Assembly (NCBI RefSeq): GCF_002995785.1
Contig: NZ_PVXO01000054.1
Coordinates: 1-64,000, forward strand
DNA length: 64,000 nt
Reading direction: 5' to 3'
Origin: Clostridium liquoris
GTDB taxonomy: Bacteria > Bacillota > Clostridia > Clostridiales > Clostridiaceae
Shown here in pieces: positions 42,498 through 51,278 of the stretch. A program made the translations under genes and the position numbers. How positions within the stretch are numbered: position 1 is the first letter of the stretch; every line of letters starts with the position of its first letter. Below the pieces are notes generated by a model. The model ran no database searches, was not told the DNA's origin, and saw only the letters and a program-made list of their open reading frames with translations.

Positions 42498-42538
42498 CCT
42501 ATATAGTAACTAATAATCAATGGCTATATAGGTTTTTT
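42498..42538 (+). terminator. Rho-independent terminator after ykuS
   Basis: CCTATATAG at 42498-42506 pairs exactly with CTATATAGG at 42524-42532, followed by six T. Confidence 0.8.
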
Positions 42539-42594
42539 ATTAAGATATTAAGAAGGTGGGGCTGTTGCATTATTGAATTACGTATAGGGTTAAG

Positions 42595-42674
42595 ATGGCT
42601 GATAAGATTGATGAATTCCGTTTGTCTGGATGAAGTATGAGCGAGTTTATGGAATCACTTAGCTTGTCAGCCAT
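42595..42674. repeat. Long imperfect palindrome
   Basis: ATGGCTGATAAG at the left end mirrors CTTGTCAGCCAT at the right with one mismatch, and inner parts (TGATGAATTCCG against TGGAATCA) also pair partly. It lies between ykuS and the 3' end of the efflux operon, so it could be a terminator-type or repeated palindromic element. Confidence 0.6.
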
Positions 42675-42722
42675 TTAGTCATTATTTTGTCGTTCTGTTA
42701 GCAGCTATAAATTAATATTATA

Positions 42723-43850
42723 TTAATCAATTTTCTTTTTAAATTTTAAAGTAGCTATGGAAAGGACAGTCACACCAAATACTACTAGTATGATGAATTC
42801 ATTTTTTAATGATGAAAATCCATTTCCTTTAAGGATTATACCTCTAAGGACCTTTATGAAATATGTCAATGGAAATACATTGCTTATTACTTGTATTATC
42901 TTTGGCATGGCCTCCCTTGGAAACATATATCCTGAGAGCAATATATTTGGCATAATCATAAACATTGATAATTGCATTGCCTGCAGCTGGCTCTTAGATA
43001 TAGTAGATATGAGCAGCCCGATACCTAATGCACTGAACAAAAATATTACTGAGAAGAACAATAACAATGCTATGCTTCCTGCAACTGGTACCTTAAACCA
43101 GAAAATACTCAATATCAATGCCAGAATTATATCAATGAATCCAATTATTACATATGGAATTATTTTACCAACCATTAACTCCATCTTTGAAATTGGGGTT
43201 ACAATAAGCTGCTCCATGGTGCCTTTTTCTCTTTCTCTTACAATTGAAAAGGAAGTAAGCATTAAAGTTACAGTTTGCAATATTACCCCTATTAGACCTG
43301 GAACATTAAAATTAATGCTGCTCATATCTGCGTTGTACCACACTCTACTCCTTAAATCAAAAGGTTGTGATATAGTAATATTAGGGGAGGAGCTCTCAAT
43401 GATCTTTACTGACATGGACTGGACTACCGATCCTGCGCTTGAAAGTATCGTTTGAGCAGTAGTAGGATCAGAGCCATCCACTATTAGCTGAATTTGAGCA
43501 GTCTTTCCACTCTTGATATTCTTAGAATATTCAGGGGGAATAACGACTCCAGCCTTTGCATAGCCGTCATCTATGTATTTCTGAACATCGCCCATGCTAT
43601 TTGCCATATAATTCATATTGAAATATTGTGAATTAGTAAGGTTATCTAAAAGCTCACGACTTTCCGTTCCTATATCATTGTTATACACTACGGTTGAAAT
43701 ATGATCAACGCTGGTAGATGCGGCATAACCAAATAATAATAGTTCCATTATAGGCATTAACAGTATTATGGCTATAGTTCTTTTATCTCTTTTAATCTGA
43801 TAAAATTCCTTTTTAATTACTGCTATGGTCCTTTTTATGTTGAATTTCAC
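42723..43850 (-). CDS. ABC-2 type efflux permease (YhhJ/YbhR-like)
   Basis: The 375-residue protein has an N-terminal helix RTIAIILLMPIMELLLFGYA, a large extracytoplasmic region and five more membrane helices, with the conserved SIVREREKGTMEQLIVTPIS before them and PLTYFIKVLRGIILKG near the end, typical of ABC2_membrane_3 drug efflux permeases. It is the last gene of a four-gene operon with two ATPases and an HlyD-type adaptor. Export of a drug or toxic metabolite is likely; the substrate is unknown. Confidence 0.9.
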   Translation of the reverse strand: MKFNIKRTIAVIKKEFYQIKRDKRTIAIILLMPIMELLLFGYAASTSVDHISTVVYNNDIGTESRELLDNLTNSQYFNMNYMANSMGDVQKYIDDGYAKAGVVIPPEYSKNIKSGKTAQIQLIVDGSDPTTAQTILSSAGSVVQSMSVKIIESSSPNITISQPFDLRSRVWYNADMSSINFNVPGLIGVILQTVTLMLTSFSIVREREKGTMEQLIVTPISKMELMVGKIIPYVIIGFIDIILALILSIFWFKVPVAGSIALLLFFSVIFLFSALGIGLLISTISKSQLQAMQLSMFMIMPNILLSGYMFPREAMPKIIQVISNVFPLTYFIKVLRGIILKGNGFSSLKNEFIILVVFGVTVLSIATLKFKKKID

Positions 43851-43869
43851 ATTACCACTCCTAACACGG

Positions 43870-44811
43870 CTATTTTTTTAGCTGTTTGCTATTTTCTTTA
43901 TTTACTAAAAATACAAATACATCTTCTAGTGAAGGATTAACTTTTTTTATACTGCTACATTCAACTTTATTTATCTTTAGATATTTCTCCAGCTCAGATA
44001 AGGATAGGTTAGGTTCAACTAAAGCATGGATACCGTTACCATATATAGATGCTTCCTTTATTTTATCCTTCTCCTTTAAGATTTCTATAGTTTTTAAGGT
44101 ATCATCAACTTTGAGTTCAATGATATCTCCATCAATTGAATTTTTCTTCATATTATTGGGTGTATCAAGAGTAAGTAAATTACCATAATATATAAATCCT
44201 ATGGTATTACAATGCTCCGCTTCATCCATATAGTGAGTTGTTACAAGAATGGTTACCCCACTTTCAGATAATTGATATATTAGCTCCCAGAAATTCCTTC
44301 TAGCTATAGGATCAACTCCTCCAGTAGGTTCATCTAAGAATAATATTTCTGGATCATGAATTATGGCACTTCCTAGAGCAAGTCTCTGTTTCCATCCTCC
44401 TGATAGGTTGGATGTTATCGTTTTTTCTTTGCCCTCTAGGTCTGCCATCTTAAGAATTTCTTTTTTCTTTTCGGCTAATTTCCTATCTGATAATCCATAC
44501 ACTCTACCATAGAAATCCAAATTTTCTTCTACGGTTAAGTCCTCATATAAGCTAAATTTTTGAGACATATATCCAATCTTTTCTCTTATTTTATTATTAT
44601 CTTTGCTAATATCATAACCTAGTACAGTTCCTTTTCCTAAAGAAGGGCTGATAAGACCCATAAGCATTCTAATAACTGTTGTTTTGCCAGAGCCATTTGG
44701 ACCTAAAAATCCAAACACCTCACCCTTTTTTACGTTGAAACTGACATCATTCACTGCTGTAAATTTACCAAACTTTTTTGTAAGATGTTCTATCTCTATG
44801 GCATTTTCCAT
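43870..44811 (-). CDS. ABC transporter ATPase (efflux, YbhF-like half 2)
   Basis: The 313-residue ATPase has Walker A GPNGSGKTT, signature LSGGWKQRLA (unusual Trp and Lys in place of MxQR), Walker B ILFLDEPTGGVD and the H-loop TTHYMDEAE, then a DUF4162-type C-terminal region ending PSLEDVFVFLV. It starts four bases after the upstream ATPase stop. It is the partner of 44816-45748; together they match the two ATPase halves fused in Escherichia coli YbhF. Confidence 0.9.
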   Translation of the reverse strand: MENAIEIEHLTKKFGKFTAVNDVSFNVKKGEVFGFLGPNGSGKTTVIRMLMGLISPSLGKGTVLGYDISKDNNKIREKIGYMSQKFSLYEDLTVEENLDFYGRVYGLSDRKLAEKKKEILKMADLEGKEKTITSNLSGGWKQRLALGSAIIHDPEILFLDEPTGGVDPIARRNFWELIYQLSESGVTILVTTHYMDEAEHCNTIGFIYYGNLLTLDTPNNMKKNSIDGDIIELKVDDTLKTIEILKEKDKIKEASIYGNGIHALVEPNLSLSELEKYLKINKVECSSIKKVNPSLEDVFVFLVNKENSKQLKK

Positions 44812-44815
44812 TAAA

Positions 44816-45748
44816 TCACAACCTATCTTTTTCGTTTTTTACTATATTTACGAACACATCTTCAAAGGAGGGGTTAACAAGGTTTATATCATAAATACCA
44901 ATATTATTTTCTTTAAAGTCTCTCATAATTTTTCCCTTTTTATCTTCATAATTGTCAACTACAATATGAAGTTCCTCACCTAATAGGTATGCATCCTCAA
45001 TATAATCAAGGGATATTAAAAAATCCTTTGCCTTATAATTGTCTGTTGAATATAAGCTTATGATATGTTTTGTAAAATCCTTAATAATCTTATTGGGGGT
45101 ATCTTTTTTAATGATTCTCCCATTACTTATTAAGCCAATTTCATCACATCTTTCTGCTTCATCCATATAGGGCGTACTTACAAATATGGTTACTCCCTTT
45201 TCTTTTAGTTCAAATAATATTTTCCATAGCTCTCTTCTGGCCACGGGGTCTACTCCAATAGTAGGTTCATCAAGAAACAGATACTTTGGAGTATGGATTA
45301 GATTACAAGCTAAAGCAAGCTTTTGTTTCATACCTCCGGAAAGTTGGTCTGCCAGTTTATAGGAATGTTTTTCTAGATTACTAAATTTAAGCAGATAACT
45401 GATTTTCTTTTCTCTTTCATTTTTGGGAACTTGATATATTTCAGCATAGAAAATTAAGTTTTCTAGCACGGTTAAATCACCGTAAAGACTAAACCTTTGA
45501 GGCATATAACCAATATCTAATTTGATTTTTTCACTATCCGTTATAATATCATTTCCGCCTATTTTAGCAGTGCCGCTATCCGGAGAAATCAGTGAGCAAA
45601 GCATTCTCATAGTTGTTGTTTTGCCTGCACCATCTGGCCCTATGAGACCGAATATAGTGCCACTTTTAACCCTAAGGTCTAAATGATCAACAGCAGTAAT
45701 ATCTCCGAAACTTTTGGTAAGAGAATTTATTTCAATTTCACATTTCAT
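44816..45748 (-). CDS. ABC transporter ATPase (efflux, YbhF-like half 1)
   Basis: The 310-residue ATPase has Walker A GPDGAGKTT, Q-loop PQRFSLY, signature LSGGMKQKLALA and Walker B LFLDEPTIGVD. Its C-terminal NPSFEDVFVNIV is the DUF4162 ending. The H-loop position has TPYMDEAE where most have TH; Pro-Tyr here removes the usual switch His, so this half-site may be degenerate. AGGAGA upstream lies in the gap to the HlyD gene. Confidence 0.9.
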   Translation of the reverse strand: MKCEIEINSLTKSFGDITAVDHLDLRVKSGTIFGLIGPDGAGKTTTMRMLCSLISPDSGTAKIGGNDIITDSEKIKLDIGYMPQRFSLYGDLTVLENLIFYAEIYQVPKNEREKKISYLLKFSNLEKHSYKLADQLSGGMKQKLALACNLIHTPKYLFLDEPTIGVDPVARRELWKILFELKEKGVTIFVSTPYMDEAERCDEIGLISNGRIIKKDTPNKIIKDFTKHIISLYSTDNYKAKDFLISLDYIEDAYLLGEELHIVVDNYEDKKGKIMRDFKENNIGIYDINLVNPSFEDVFVNIVKNEKDRL

Positions 45749-45774
45749 ATTTTATTTCTCCTAATTTAACCTTT

Positions 45775-47007
45775 CTAATTTATTTTAATGTTTACATCAA
45801 CCGGCATCCCTGGTTTGATTACTCCTTTTGAATCTAAAATTTGAAGTCTTACTTCAAAAACTGTATTCACCCTTTCTTCTTTAGTCTGAATATTCTTTGG
45901 GGTGAATTCAGCGTTGCTGCTTATACGAATTACTTTGCCTTTAAATGTTTCTTCACTGGTGGAATCAATATGGATATTTGCTTCCTGACCTACTTTTATA
46001 TGTCCAATATTAGCTTCTGAAACATATACCTTTATCTCCATATCGTTAGTACCAGATATTTCTGCAACTGGTTTTCCGAGTGGAGTAAATTCACCTTTAT
46101 TTATTGTTAAAAGATTTATGATACCATCTGTAGGTGATTTGATTTCTGTTTTACTAAGTTCCTTTTTAAGCTGATTTACAATAGTCTGTGCTTGATCATA
46201 TTTCAATTTAGCCATTTCATATTGATTTTCAAGCTGTTTAAGCTGCATATCCCCATTAGAAACGCTGAGTTCATAAGCTGCCTTTGCTTGGGACATCTTG
46301 TCTTTTGCAGCCTTTACATTTGCACTACTTGGTCCAGTTTTAACCTGGTCTAATTTAGCGCTTGCAGTATTCACTTGGGATACTGCCAAATTATAATTTT
46401 TTTTGATTTCATCATAATTCATTTGAGTTATCTTGCCACTGGTTAGCAGGGTCTTGCTTGCATTTAAGTTATTTTCCATATATTTAAGATTGATCAGAGC
46501 TTGATTATATGCTTCTTGAGCCTGCTTAACTTCATCTGTGCTTGCTCCTTCAAGGACATTTTGATATTCGTCATTTGCAAAATTATATGCACTTTTAGCT
46601 TGATTCTTTGAATCAGAATAAACATTTTGATAGGATTTAATACTTTTCTGTGAAACCTCTATATTTTTTTTCGCCACATCTAAATTATCCAAAGCTTGTT
46701 CATATTGATTTTTTATACTTGAATTATCTACTTCTGCAATTATTTGCCCTCTTTTTACCAGGTCTCCTTCCTTTACCATTACATTTGTTATGACTCCTGA
46801 TATTTCACTACTTAAATTTATTGGGTTGTTTTCAACTACACCTGAAGCTTCTATGAATGTTCCATCCTTTGTTGTCACTATAGTCTTAGTCTTTGCAGTC
46901 GTTTGAAAACCATTAAAGATAAATATGGAACTCAAGGCTAATAGAATTAGCGCTGAGAGAATGAATATTTTCCTCTTTGATTTAACTAGCTCTTTGATTT
47001 TACTCAT
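45775..47007 (-). CDS. HlyD/RND-type membrane fusion protein (YbhG-like)
   Basis: The 410-residue protein has a basic N-terminus and one membrane anchor (about 13-32, IFILSALILLALSSIFIFNG), a lipoyl/barrel-sandwich half (VVENNPINLSSEISGVITNV, GDLVKRGQIIAEVD), a long alpha-helical hairpin (about 105-285) and the second barrel-sandwich half (EIKSPTDGIINLLTINKGEF). It would work with the ABC-2 permease and two ATPases as an adaptor. It starts the operon, divergent from the Crp-type regulator, with 126 bp between start codons. Confidence 0.92.
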   Translation of the reverse strand: MSKIKELVKSKRKIFILSALILLALSSIFIFNGFQTTAKTKTIVTTKDGTFIEASGVVENNPINLSSEISGVITNVMVKEGDLVKRGQIIAEVDNSSIKNQYEQALDNLDVAKKNIEVSQKSIKSYQNVYSDSKNQAKSAYNFANDEYQNVLEGASTDEVKQAQEAYNQALINLKYMENNLNASKTLLTSGKITQMNYDEIKKNYNLAVSQVNTASAKLDQVKTGPSSANVKAAKDKMSQAKAAYELSVSNGDMQLKQLENQYEMAKLKYDQAQTIVNQLKKELSKTEIKSPTDGIINLLTINKGEFTPLGKPVAEISGTNDMEIKVYVSEANIGHIKVGQEANIHIDSTSEETFKGKVIRISSNAEFTPKNIQTKEERVNTVFEVRLQILDSKGVIKPGMPVDVNIKIN

Positions 47008-47133
47008 TTTGTAACCCCCAATTATTTTAGAATTATTTTAAAATTCCCTTGATATTCTAATAAGATGAATTATAATAATAATAATAAAAACAAGATGTAA
47101 CATATATTACAACTCGGATAAAAGGTGATTTTA

Positions 47134-47817
47134 TTGAGATTAGAAGATTATTATGATGTACTAAAGAATATCAATCTATTTAGAAACTTTTCTGAAAGGG
47201 ACTTTTTCAAACTCTTTAAGAATATAGATTATGAAATATCTGTATATCCTAAAGATAGTATGGTATTTATAGAAAGTACAGAATGTGATACCCTAAATAT
47301 AATCCTAAGTGGAAATGTAAGAATTCAAAAGATTGATTCATCTGGAAAGGTTCTGGTAGTTACAGATTTTAAAGATAGAGATATCTATGGAGAAGCCTTA
47401 CTCTTTGGGCAATGTAATACCTATCCCATGACAGGAATGAGTACTATGGATACTACAGTGCTTTTTATTCCAAAGGATGCAGTGTTTTATCTGTGCAAAA
47501 ATGATGATGTATTTCTAAAAGAATTTCTTGCATTACTTTCGTCAAAGTCAGTAACCCTAAGCAGTAAGCTGAAATGGATATCCCTAAAAACTATAAGGCA
47601 GAAGATATGTGAATTCATTTTAATAGATTATAAAAAAAATAAGAGCTTAAAGATTAAACTTAATATGACGAAAGAGGAATTGGCTGATATAATGGGAGTA
47701 CAAAGACCTTCACTATCCAGAGAACTAATGATTATGAAAAATTTAAGGTTAATAGATTATGATTACAACTATATATATGTGAAAAACTTGGAAGAGATAA
47801 TGAAGATGCCACAATAA
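47134..47817 (+). CDS. Crp/Fnr family transcriptional regulator
   Basis: TTG 47134 is used since AAAAGGTGATTTTA gives it proper spacing; GTG at 47125 lies in that site. The 227-residue protein has a cNMP-binding-like beta roll (LFRNFSERDFFKLFKNIDYE, GEALLFGQCNTYPMTG), a dimerisation helix and an HTH_Crp domain (LNMTKEELADIMGVQRPSLS then RELMIMKNLRLI). No cysteine cluster for Fe-S is seen. Divergent from the HlyD-ABC operon, it is the likely regulator of that efflux pump. Confidence 0.9.
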   Translation: MRLEDYYDVLKNINLFRNFSERDFFKLFKNIDYEISVYPKDSMVFIESTECDTLNIILSGNVRIQKIDSSGKVLVVTDFKDRDIYGEALLFGQCNTYPMTGMSTMDTTVLFIPKDAVFYLCKNDDVFLKEFLALLSSKSVTLSSKLKWISLKTIRQKICEFILIDYKKNKSLKIKLNMTKEELADIMGVQRPSLSRELMIMKNLRLIDYDYNYIYVKNLEEIMKMPQ

Positions 47818-47851
47818 TTCCTCCTTTAAATATTTGGTATGCTACCTTATG

Positions 47852-47884
47852 AGTAGACAAGTAAAATAATAAAACTTGTTTACT
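47852..47884. repeat. Inverted repeat in the 340-bp gap before the permease
   Basis: AGTAGACAAGT is mirrored by ACTTGTTTACT (one mismatch) and is followed by AGGAGG and a 10-codon frame MSFKADSLKS at 47903-47935. It may be a terminator of the regulator gene or the relic of a lost gene start. The remainder of 47936-48156 shows no feature to me apart from AAAGGGGG before the permease. Confidence 0.4.
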
Positions 47885-48156
47885 TAGGAGGAAGCATTTT
47901 TTATGTCGTTTAAAGCAGATTCGCTCAAATCTTAAGTACTTAGTCTTTTTTGTGCATTTGTATCAGGAGCCTTGTTAACTGCATTGAGGTTATATAAGGA
48001 ATTAAATATGTAGAAAATAATGGGGGTATACAAAATATTAAATAAATGGTAAAAGTTCCTTGATAGCTATTGCAGGAAGGTGTAAAATGTAAATTATCAT
48101 GTAAATAAAAAACAGATACTAGTGGCTTATATTTTAAGAAAGGGGGTAACAAGAAA

Positions 48157-49554
48157 ATGTCTAGCAGTACAGAGAATAAAGAAATAGGAATGAAAAAAAC
48201 TCTTTCTTTATGGAACTTCTTTACAATAGGTTTTGGAGCTATTATTGGTACTGGGTGGGTTTTATTAGTTGGAGACTGGATGATTATTGGGGGTGGACCT
48301 ACTGCTGCAATAATTGCATTTATTATAGGTTCCATCTTTTTACTCCCTATAGGTGCGGTATTTGGTGAATTGACAGCGGCTATTCCTGTGGCAGGAGGTA
48401 TAGTTGAATATGTTTCACGTACTTTTGGAGACAAACCATCTTATTTTACTGGATGGTTTCTTGCTCTAGGGAATGGTATTCTTTGTCCATGGGAGGCGAT
48501 TGCAGTTTCCACTTTAGTTGGAGAATTCATACCTCAACTTAAAATAATCCCACTATATAATATTATGGGAGCTACTGTATATCTTCCAACACTACTTGTG
48601 TCACTTGCATTTGCAGTTTATGTTATTCGATTAAACTTTAGAGGTGCCTCTGCCGCTGCAAAGCTGCAAGGATTTCTAACTAAATTATTACTTGCAGGTA
48701 TGGTAATTGCCATGGGTATCTCTATATTCAAAGGAGGGCCCCAGAATATGCAGCCTATATATAAGCCATCATCTTCAGGCAGTGGAAGCATATGGATGGG
48801 AATACTTCCAGTGCTTGTTATGACTCCATTTTTTTATGCGGGATTTGATACAATTCCACAGCAAGCCGAAGAAGCTGCAGAAGGATTGGATTGGAATAAA
48901 TTTGGAAGGGTTATTAGTATATCATTACTTGCTGCAGGCATATTTTATGTAATATGTATATACTCATTTGGTACAATAGTCCCATGGGAGAAATTTGTTA
49001 CTTATAACATTCCTGCCCTAACTATTTTATCAGTAATTGGTCTAAGAGTCTTTTCCAAGGTAATGATTTTTATTGCTATTATGGGACCCTTAGGACCTAT
49101 GAATTCTTTCTTTGGAGCTACTAGTAGAATTTTATTAGCTATGGGACGTAAAGGTCAATTGCCTGAAAAATTTAAGGAATTGGACAAAAAAAATGGAACC
49201 CCAAAAGTTCCTAATACTATAATGGCGGTTCTTACAATAATTGGCCCATTTTTAGGCAAAAATATGCTAGTACCATTGACAAATGTTAGTTCCTTGGCAT
49301 TTATATTTGCTTGCTTTATGGTTAGTGCAGCTTGTTTACGTATGAGAAAAACAGAACCTGATATTCCAAGACCTTATAAAGTTCCAGGTGGAAAATTTGG
49401 AATATCATTAGCTTGTATTACTTCACTTATTATTATAGGACTATTGATTATCCCTGGTAGCCCTGCTGCTTTAAACACAGTAGAATGGATTATTGTAGCC
49501 ATATGGTTTTTAATAGGTCTAACATTTATGCTGCTAAGGGGTAAAATAGTATAA
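48157..49554 (+). CDS. APC-superfamily amino acid permease
   Basis: The 465-residue protein has about 12 membrane helices. The N-terminal motif FFTIGFGAIIGTGWVLLVGD is the APC signature (GxIIGtG) that binds the substrate backbone; AAIPVAGGIVEYVSRTFGDK and PRPYKVPGGKFGISLACIT are conserved family blocks. Binding site AAGGGGGTAAC precedes ATG. The substrate is not determined; members transport amino acids or polyamines. It is followed by a long hairpin shared with folE. Confidence 0.9.
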   Translation: MSSSTENKEIGMKKTLSLWNFFTIGFGAIIGTGWVLLVGDWMIIGGGPTAAIIAFIIGSIFLLPIGAVFGELTAAIPVAGGIVEYVSRTFGDKPSYFTGWFLALGNGILCPWEAIAVSTLVGEFIPQLKIIPLYNIMGATVYLPTLLVSLAFAVYVIRLNFRGASAAAKLQGFLTKLLLAGMVIAMGISIFKGGPQNMQPIYKPSSSGSGSIWMGILPVLVMTPFFYAGFDTIPQQAEEAAEGLDWNKFGRVISISLLAAGIFYVICIYSFGTIVPWEKFVTYNIPALTILSVIGLRVFSKVMIFIAIMGPLGPMNSFFGATSRILLAMGRKGQLPEKFKELDKKNGTPKVPNTIMAVLTIIGPFLGKNMLVPLTNVSSLAFIFACFMVSAACLRMRKTEPDIPRPYKVPGGKFGISLACITSLIIIGLLIIPGSPAALNTVEWIIVAIWFLIGLTFMLLRGKIV

Positions 49555-49565
49555 TAGCCATTACT

Positions 49566-49632
49566 GTGGCTGTGGCACTAAGAAATTTACATACAATATA
49601 TTGTAGTATTTATTCTTAATGCTACAGCCTCA
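49566..49632. terminator. Bidirectional terminator between permease and folE
   Basis: GTGGCTGTGGCACTAAGAA pairs imperfectly with TTCTTAATGCTACAGCC then TCAC, around a 27-nt loop that itself contains ATACAATATATTGTAGTAT, another stem. It serves two convergent genes. Confidence 0.6.
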
Positions 49633-50220
49633 CTATTTATAAAGCATCATTAATTTATTATTTAAAGTTATATCAGTATTAAATCTTCCTCTTAAAGTAG
49701 TGGTTATTGTCTTAGTGCCAGGCTTTTTTATACCTCTGGTAGTCATACAGCCGTGTTCGCCTTCAATGATTACAGCTACATCCTCTGAATCAGTTATTTT
49801 TTGTATAATGTAAGCTATATCTGTTCCAATTCTTTCTTGAAGCTGAAGTCTTTTGCCTACCATATCGGCTATTCTTGCAATTTTACTTAACCCAATAATT
49901 TTTTTATTAGGGATATATGCTACTGCCACTTTCATGTTGTACATTAATGCTAAGTGATGCTCACAATGACTAAATATTTCTATATCTTTCATCAATACCA
50001 TATCATTAGAACCTTCTTGTACTGATAAATCATCTTCAAATGTTTTATTAAACATTTCTGCAATTTCATCATTGCTGTAGCACATTCCTTCAAATACTTC
50101 TTCATACATTTTAGCAACACGTTTAGGTGTATCTTTAAGTCCTTCTCTATTAGGATCATCACCTAAAGCTATTAAAATACCTTTTATGTGTTGTTCAATT
50201 GCTTTTACATCAATTGCCAT
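49633..50220 (-). CDS. folE: GTP cyclohydrolase I FolE
   Basis: ATG 50220 is used since GGAGGTG stands seven bases upstream; a GTG at 50229 lies inside that site. The 195-residue enzyme has [20 protein letters not shown], the zinc site [11 protein letters not shown] with Cys and His ligands, [32 protein letters not shown] and [17 protein letters not shown] with the second zinc Cys. It converts GTP to 7,8-dihydroneopterin triphosphate, the first step to folate or queuosine-type pterins. It stands alone, with a possible leader hairpin upstream. Confidence 0.95.
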   Translation of the reverse strand: MAIDVKAIEQHIKGILIALGDDPNREGLKDTPKRVAKMYEEVFEGMCYSNDEIAEMFNKTFEDDLSVQEGSNDMVLMKDIEIFSHCEHHLALMYNMKVAVAYIPNKKIIGLSKIARIADMVGKRLQLQERIGTDIAYIIQKITDSEDVAVIIEGEHGCMTTRGIKKPGTKTITTTLRGRFNTDITLNNKLMMLYK

Positions 50221-50251
50221 ATTATACACCTCCAGTTAAAGTTACATTTCT

Positions 50252-50293
50252 AACTCCTGTGGGTTTTATATATTCATATATATCCTCAGAGTT
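50252..50293 (-). promoter_or_regulatory. Structured folE leader
   Basis: On the minus strand AACTC at the 5' end pairs with GAGTT, GG with CC, and ATATA with TATAT inside, giving a nested 42-nt hairpin about 30 bases before the folE start. I cannot match it to a known riboswitch class. Apart from this, 50294-50583 holds no gene, only AT-rich intergenic DNA with a possible divergent promoter. Confidence 0.35.
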
Positions 50294-50583
50294 TATTAAT
50301 TAATAATGAGTTTCGTAAATAGCTGTTCTCTTTACATTATAACCTTTTTTATTCATTATTTTAAAGAAAAATATTGCAAAATTTTAAAGAAAAATGCTGT
50401 AATAAGAACTTCTATATAAGCTAATTTTTATCTTACACTGGTATCTTACAAAATTGTAAGAGTTCTCACTTATATGTAAGATAGCAGTTATTGTTTTAAA
50501 TATGGTAAAAAAATATAATAGAAACATAGTTCAGTTTAATTAATTTGTTAGATAGATATTTTAAAGTAAAGAGGGGTAAGAAA

Positions 50584-51264
50584 ATGGAAATATTAAAGGT
50601 TGAAAATTTATCAAAAACTTATGGAGAAGGCAATAACAAAGTAGAGGCACTAAAAAATGTATCATTTTCTATAAATAGAGGAGAATTTACGGCTATAGTA
50701 GGCGCATCGGGTTCAGGGAAAAGTACTCTACTTCATGCTATAGGAGGGCTTGATAGACCAAGTTCAGGTAAAGTTTATTTAGATGGAGAAGATATATATA
50801 AATTAAATGAAGAAAGGTTAGCTATATTTAGAAGAAGAAATATAGGATTCGTGTTTCAGTTTTTTAATTTAATACCGGTATTGGATGTAGAAGAAAATAT
50901 ATCGCTACCTGCTCTATTAGATAAAGAAAAGGTAGATAAAACTTACTTGGAAGAAGTAATAAATATGCTTGGATTAAAAGAAAGAATAACACATCTTCCA
51001 TCAGAATTGTCTGGGGGACAGCAGCAAAGGGTTTCCATTGGAAGAGCTCTAATAAATAAGCCAGCTATAATTCTTGCAGATGAACCTACAGGTAATTTAG
51101 ACAGTAAAAACAGCAAAGAAGTGATAGAGCTTTTAAAGCTTTCATCTAAAAAATATAATCAAACTCTTATAGTTATAACACATGATATAAATATTGCAGA
51201 ACAGGCAGACAGGGTAATAACTATAGTGGATGGTAAAATTAGATCTGATGAAAGAGTAAGGTAG
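50584..51264 (+). CDS. ABC transporter ATPase (LolD/MacB/BceA type)
   Basis: ATG 50584 has GAGGGG upstream; the longer frame upstream has no such site. The 226-residue protein has Walker A GASGSGKST, Q-loop FQFFNLIP, signature LSGGQQQRVSIGRA, Walker B IILADEPTGNLD and H-loop VITHD. It pairs with the FtsX-type permease 14 bases downstream. The neighbouring two-component system suggests a role in sensing or resisting cell-envelope-active peptides. Confidence 0.93.
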   Translation: MEILKVENLSKTYGEGNNKVEALKNVSFSINRGEFTAIVGASGSGKSTLLHAIGGLDRPSSGKVYLDGEDIYKLNEERLAIFRRRNIGFVFQFFNLIPVLDVEENISLPALLDKEKVDKTYLEEVINMLGLKERITHLPSELSGGQQQRVSIGRALINKPAIILADEPTGNLDSKNSKEVIELLKLSSKKYNQTLIVITHDINIAEQADRVITIVDGKIRSDERVR

Positions 51265-51278
51265 GGGGATAAATAGTC

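Noticed and set aside
42757-43455. 232-codon plus-strand frame opposite the ABC-2 permease
   Set aside because: It is the reverse complement of a clear multi-helix permease and shows no ribosome site or domain of its own.
47818-48156. T-box or guanidine riboswitch before the amino-acid permease
   Set aside because: No T-box sequence or stem I, and no ACGR-loop hairpins of guanidine RNAs, were visible; only a short inverted repeat.
50221-50330. THF or preQ1 riboswitch before folE
   Set aside because: The hairpin does not carry the conserved core sequences of either class; only generic stems are present.
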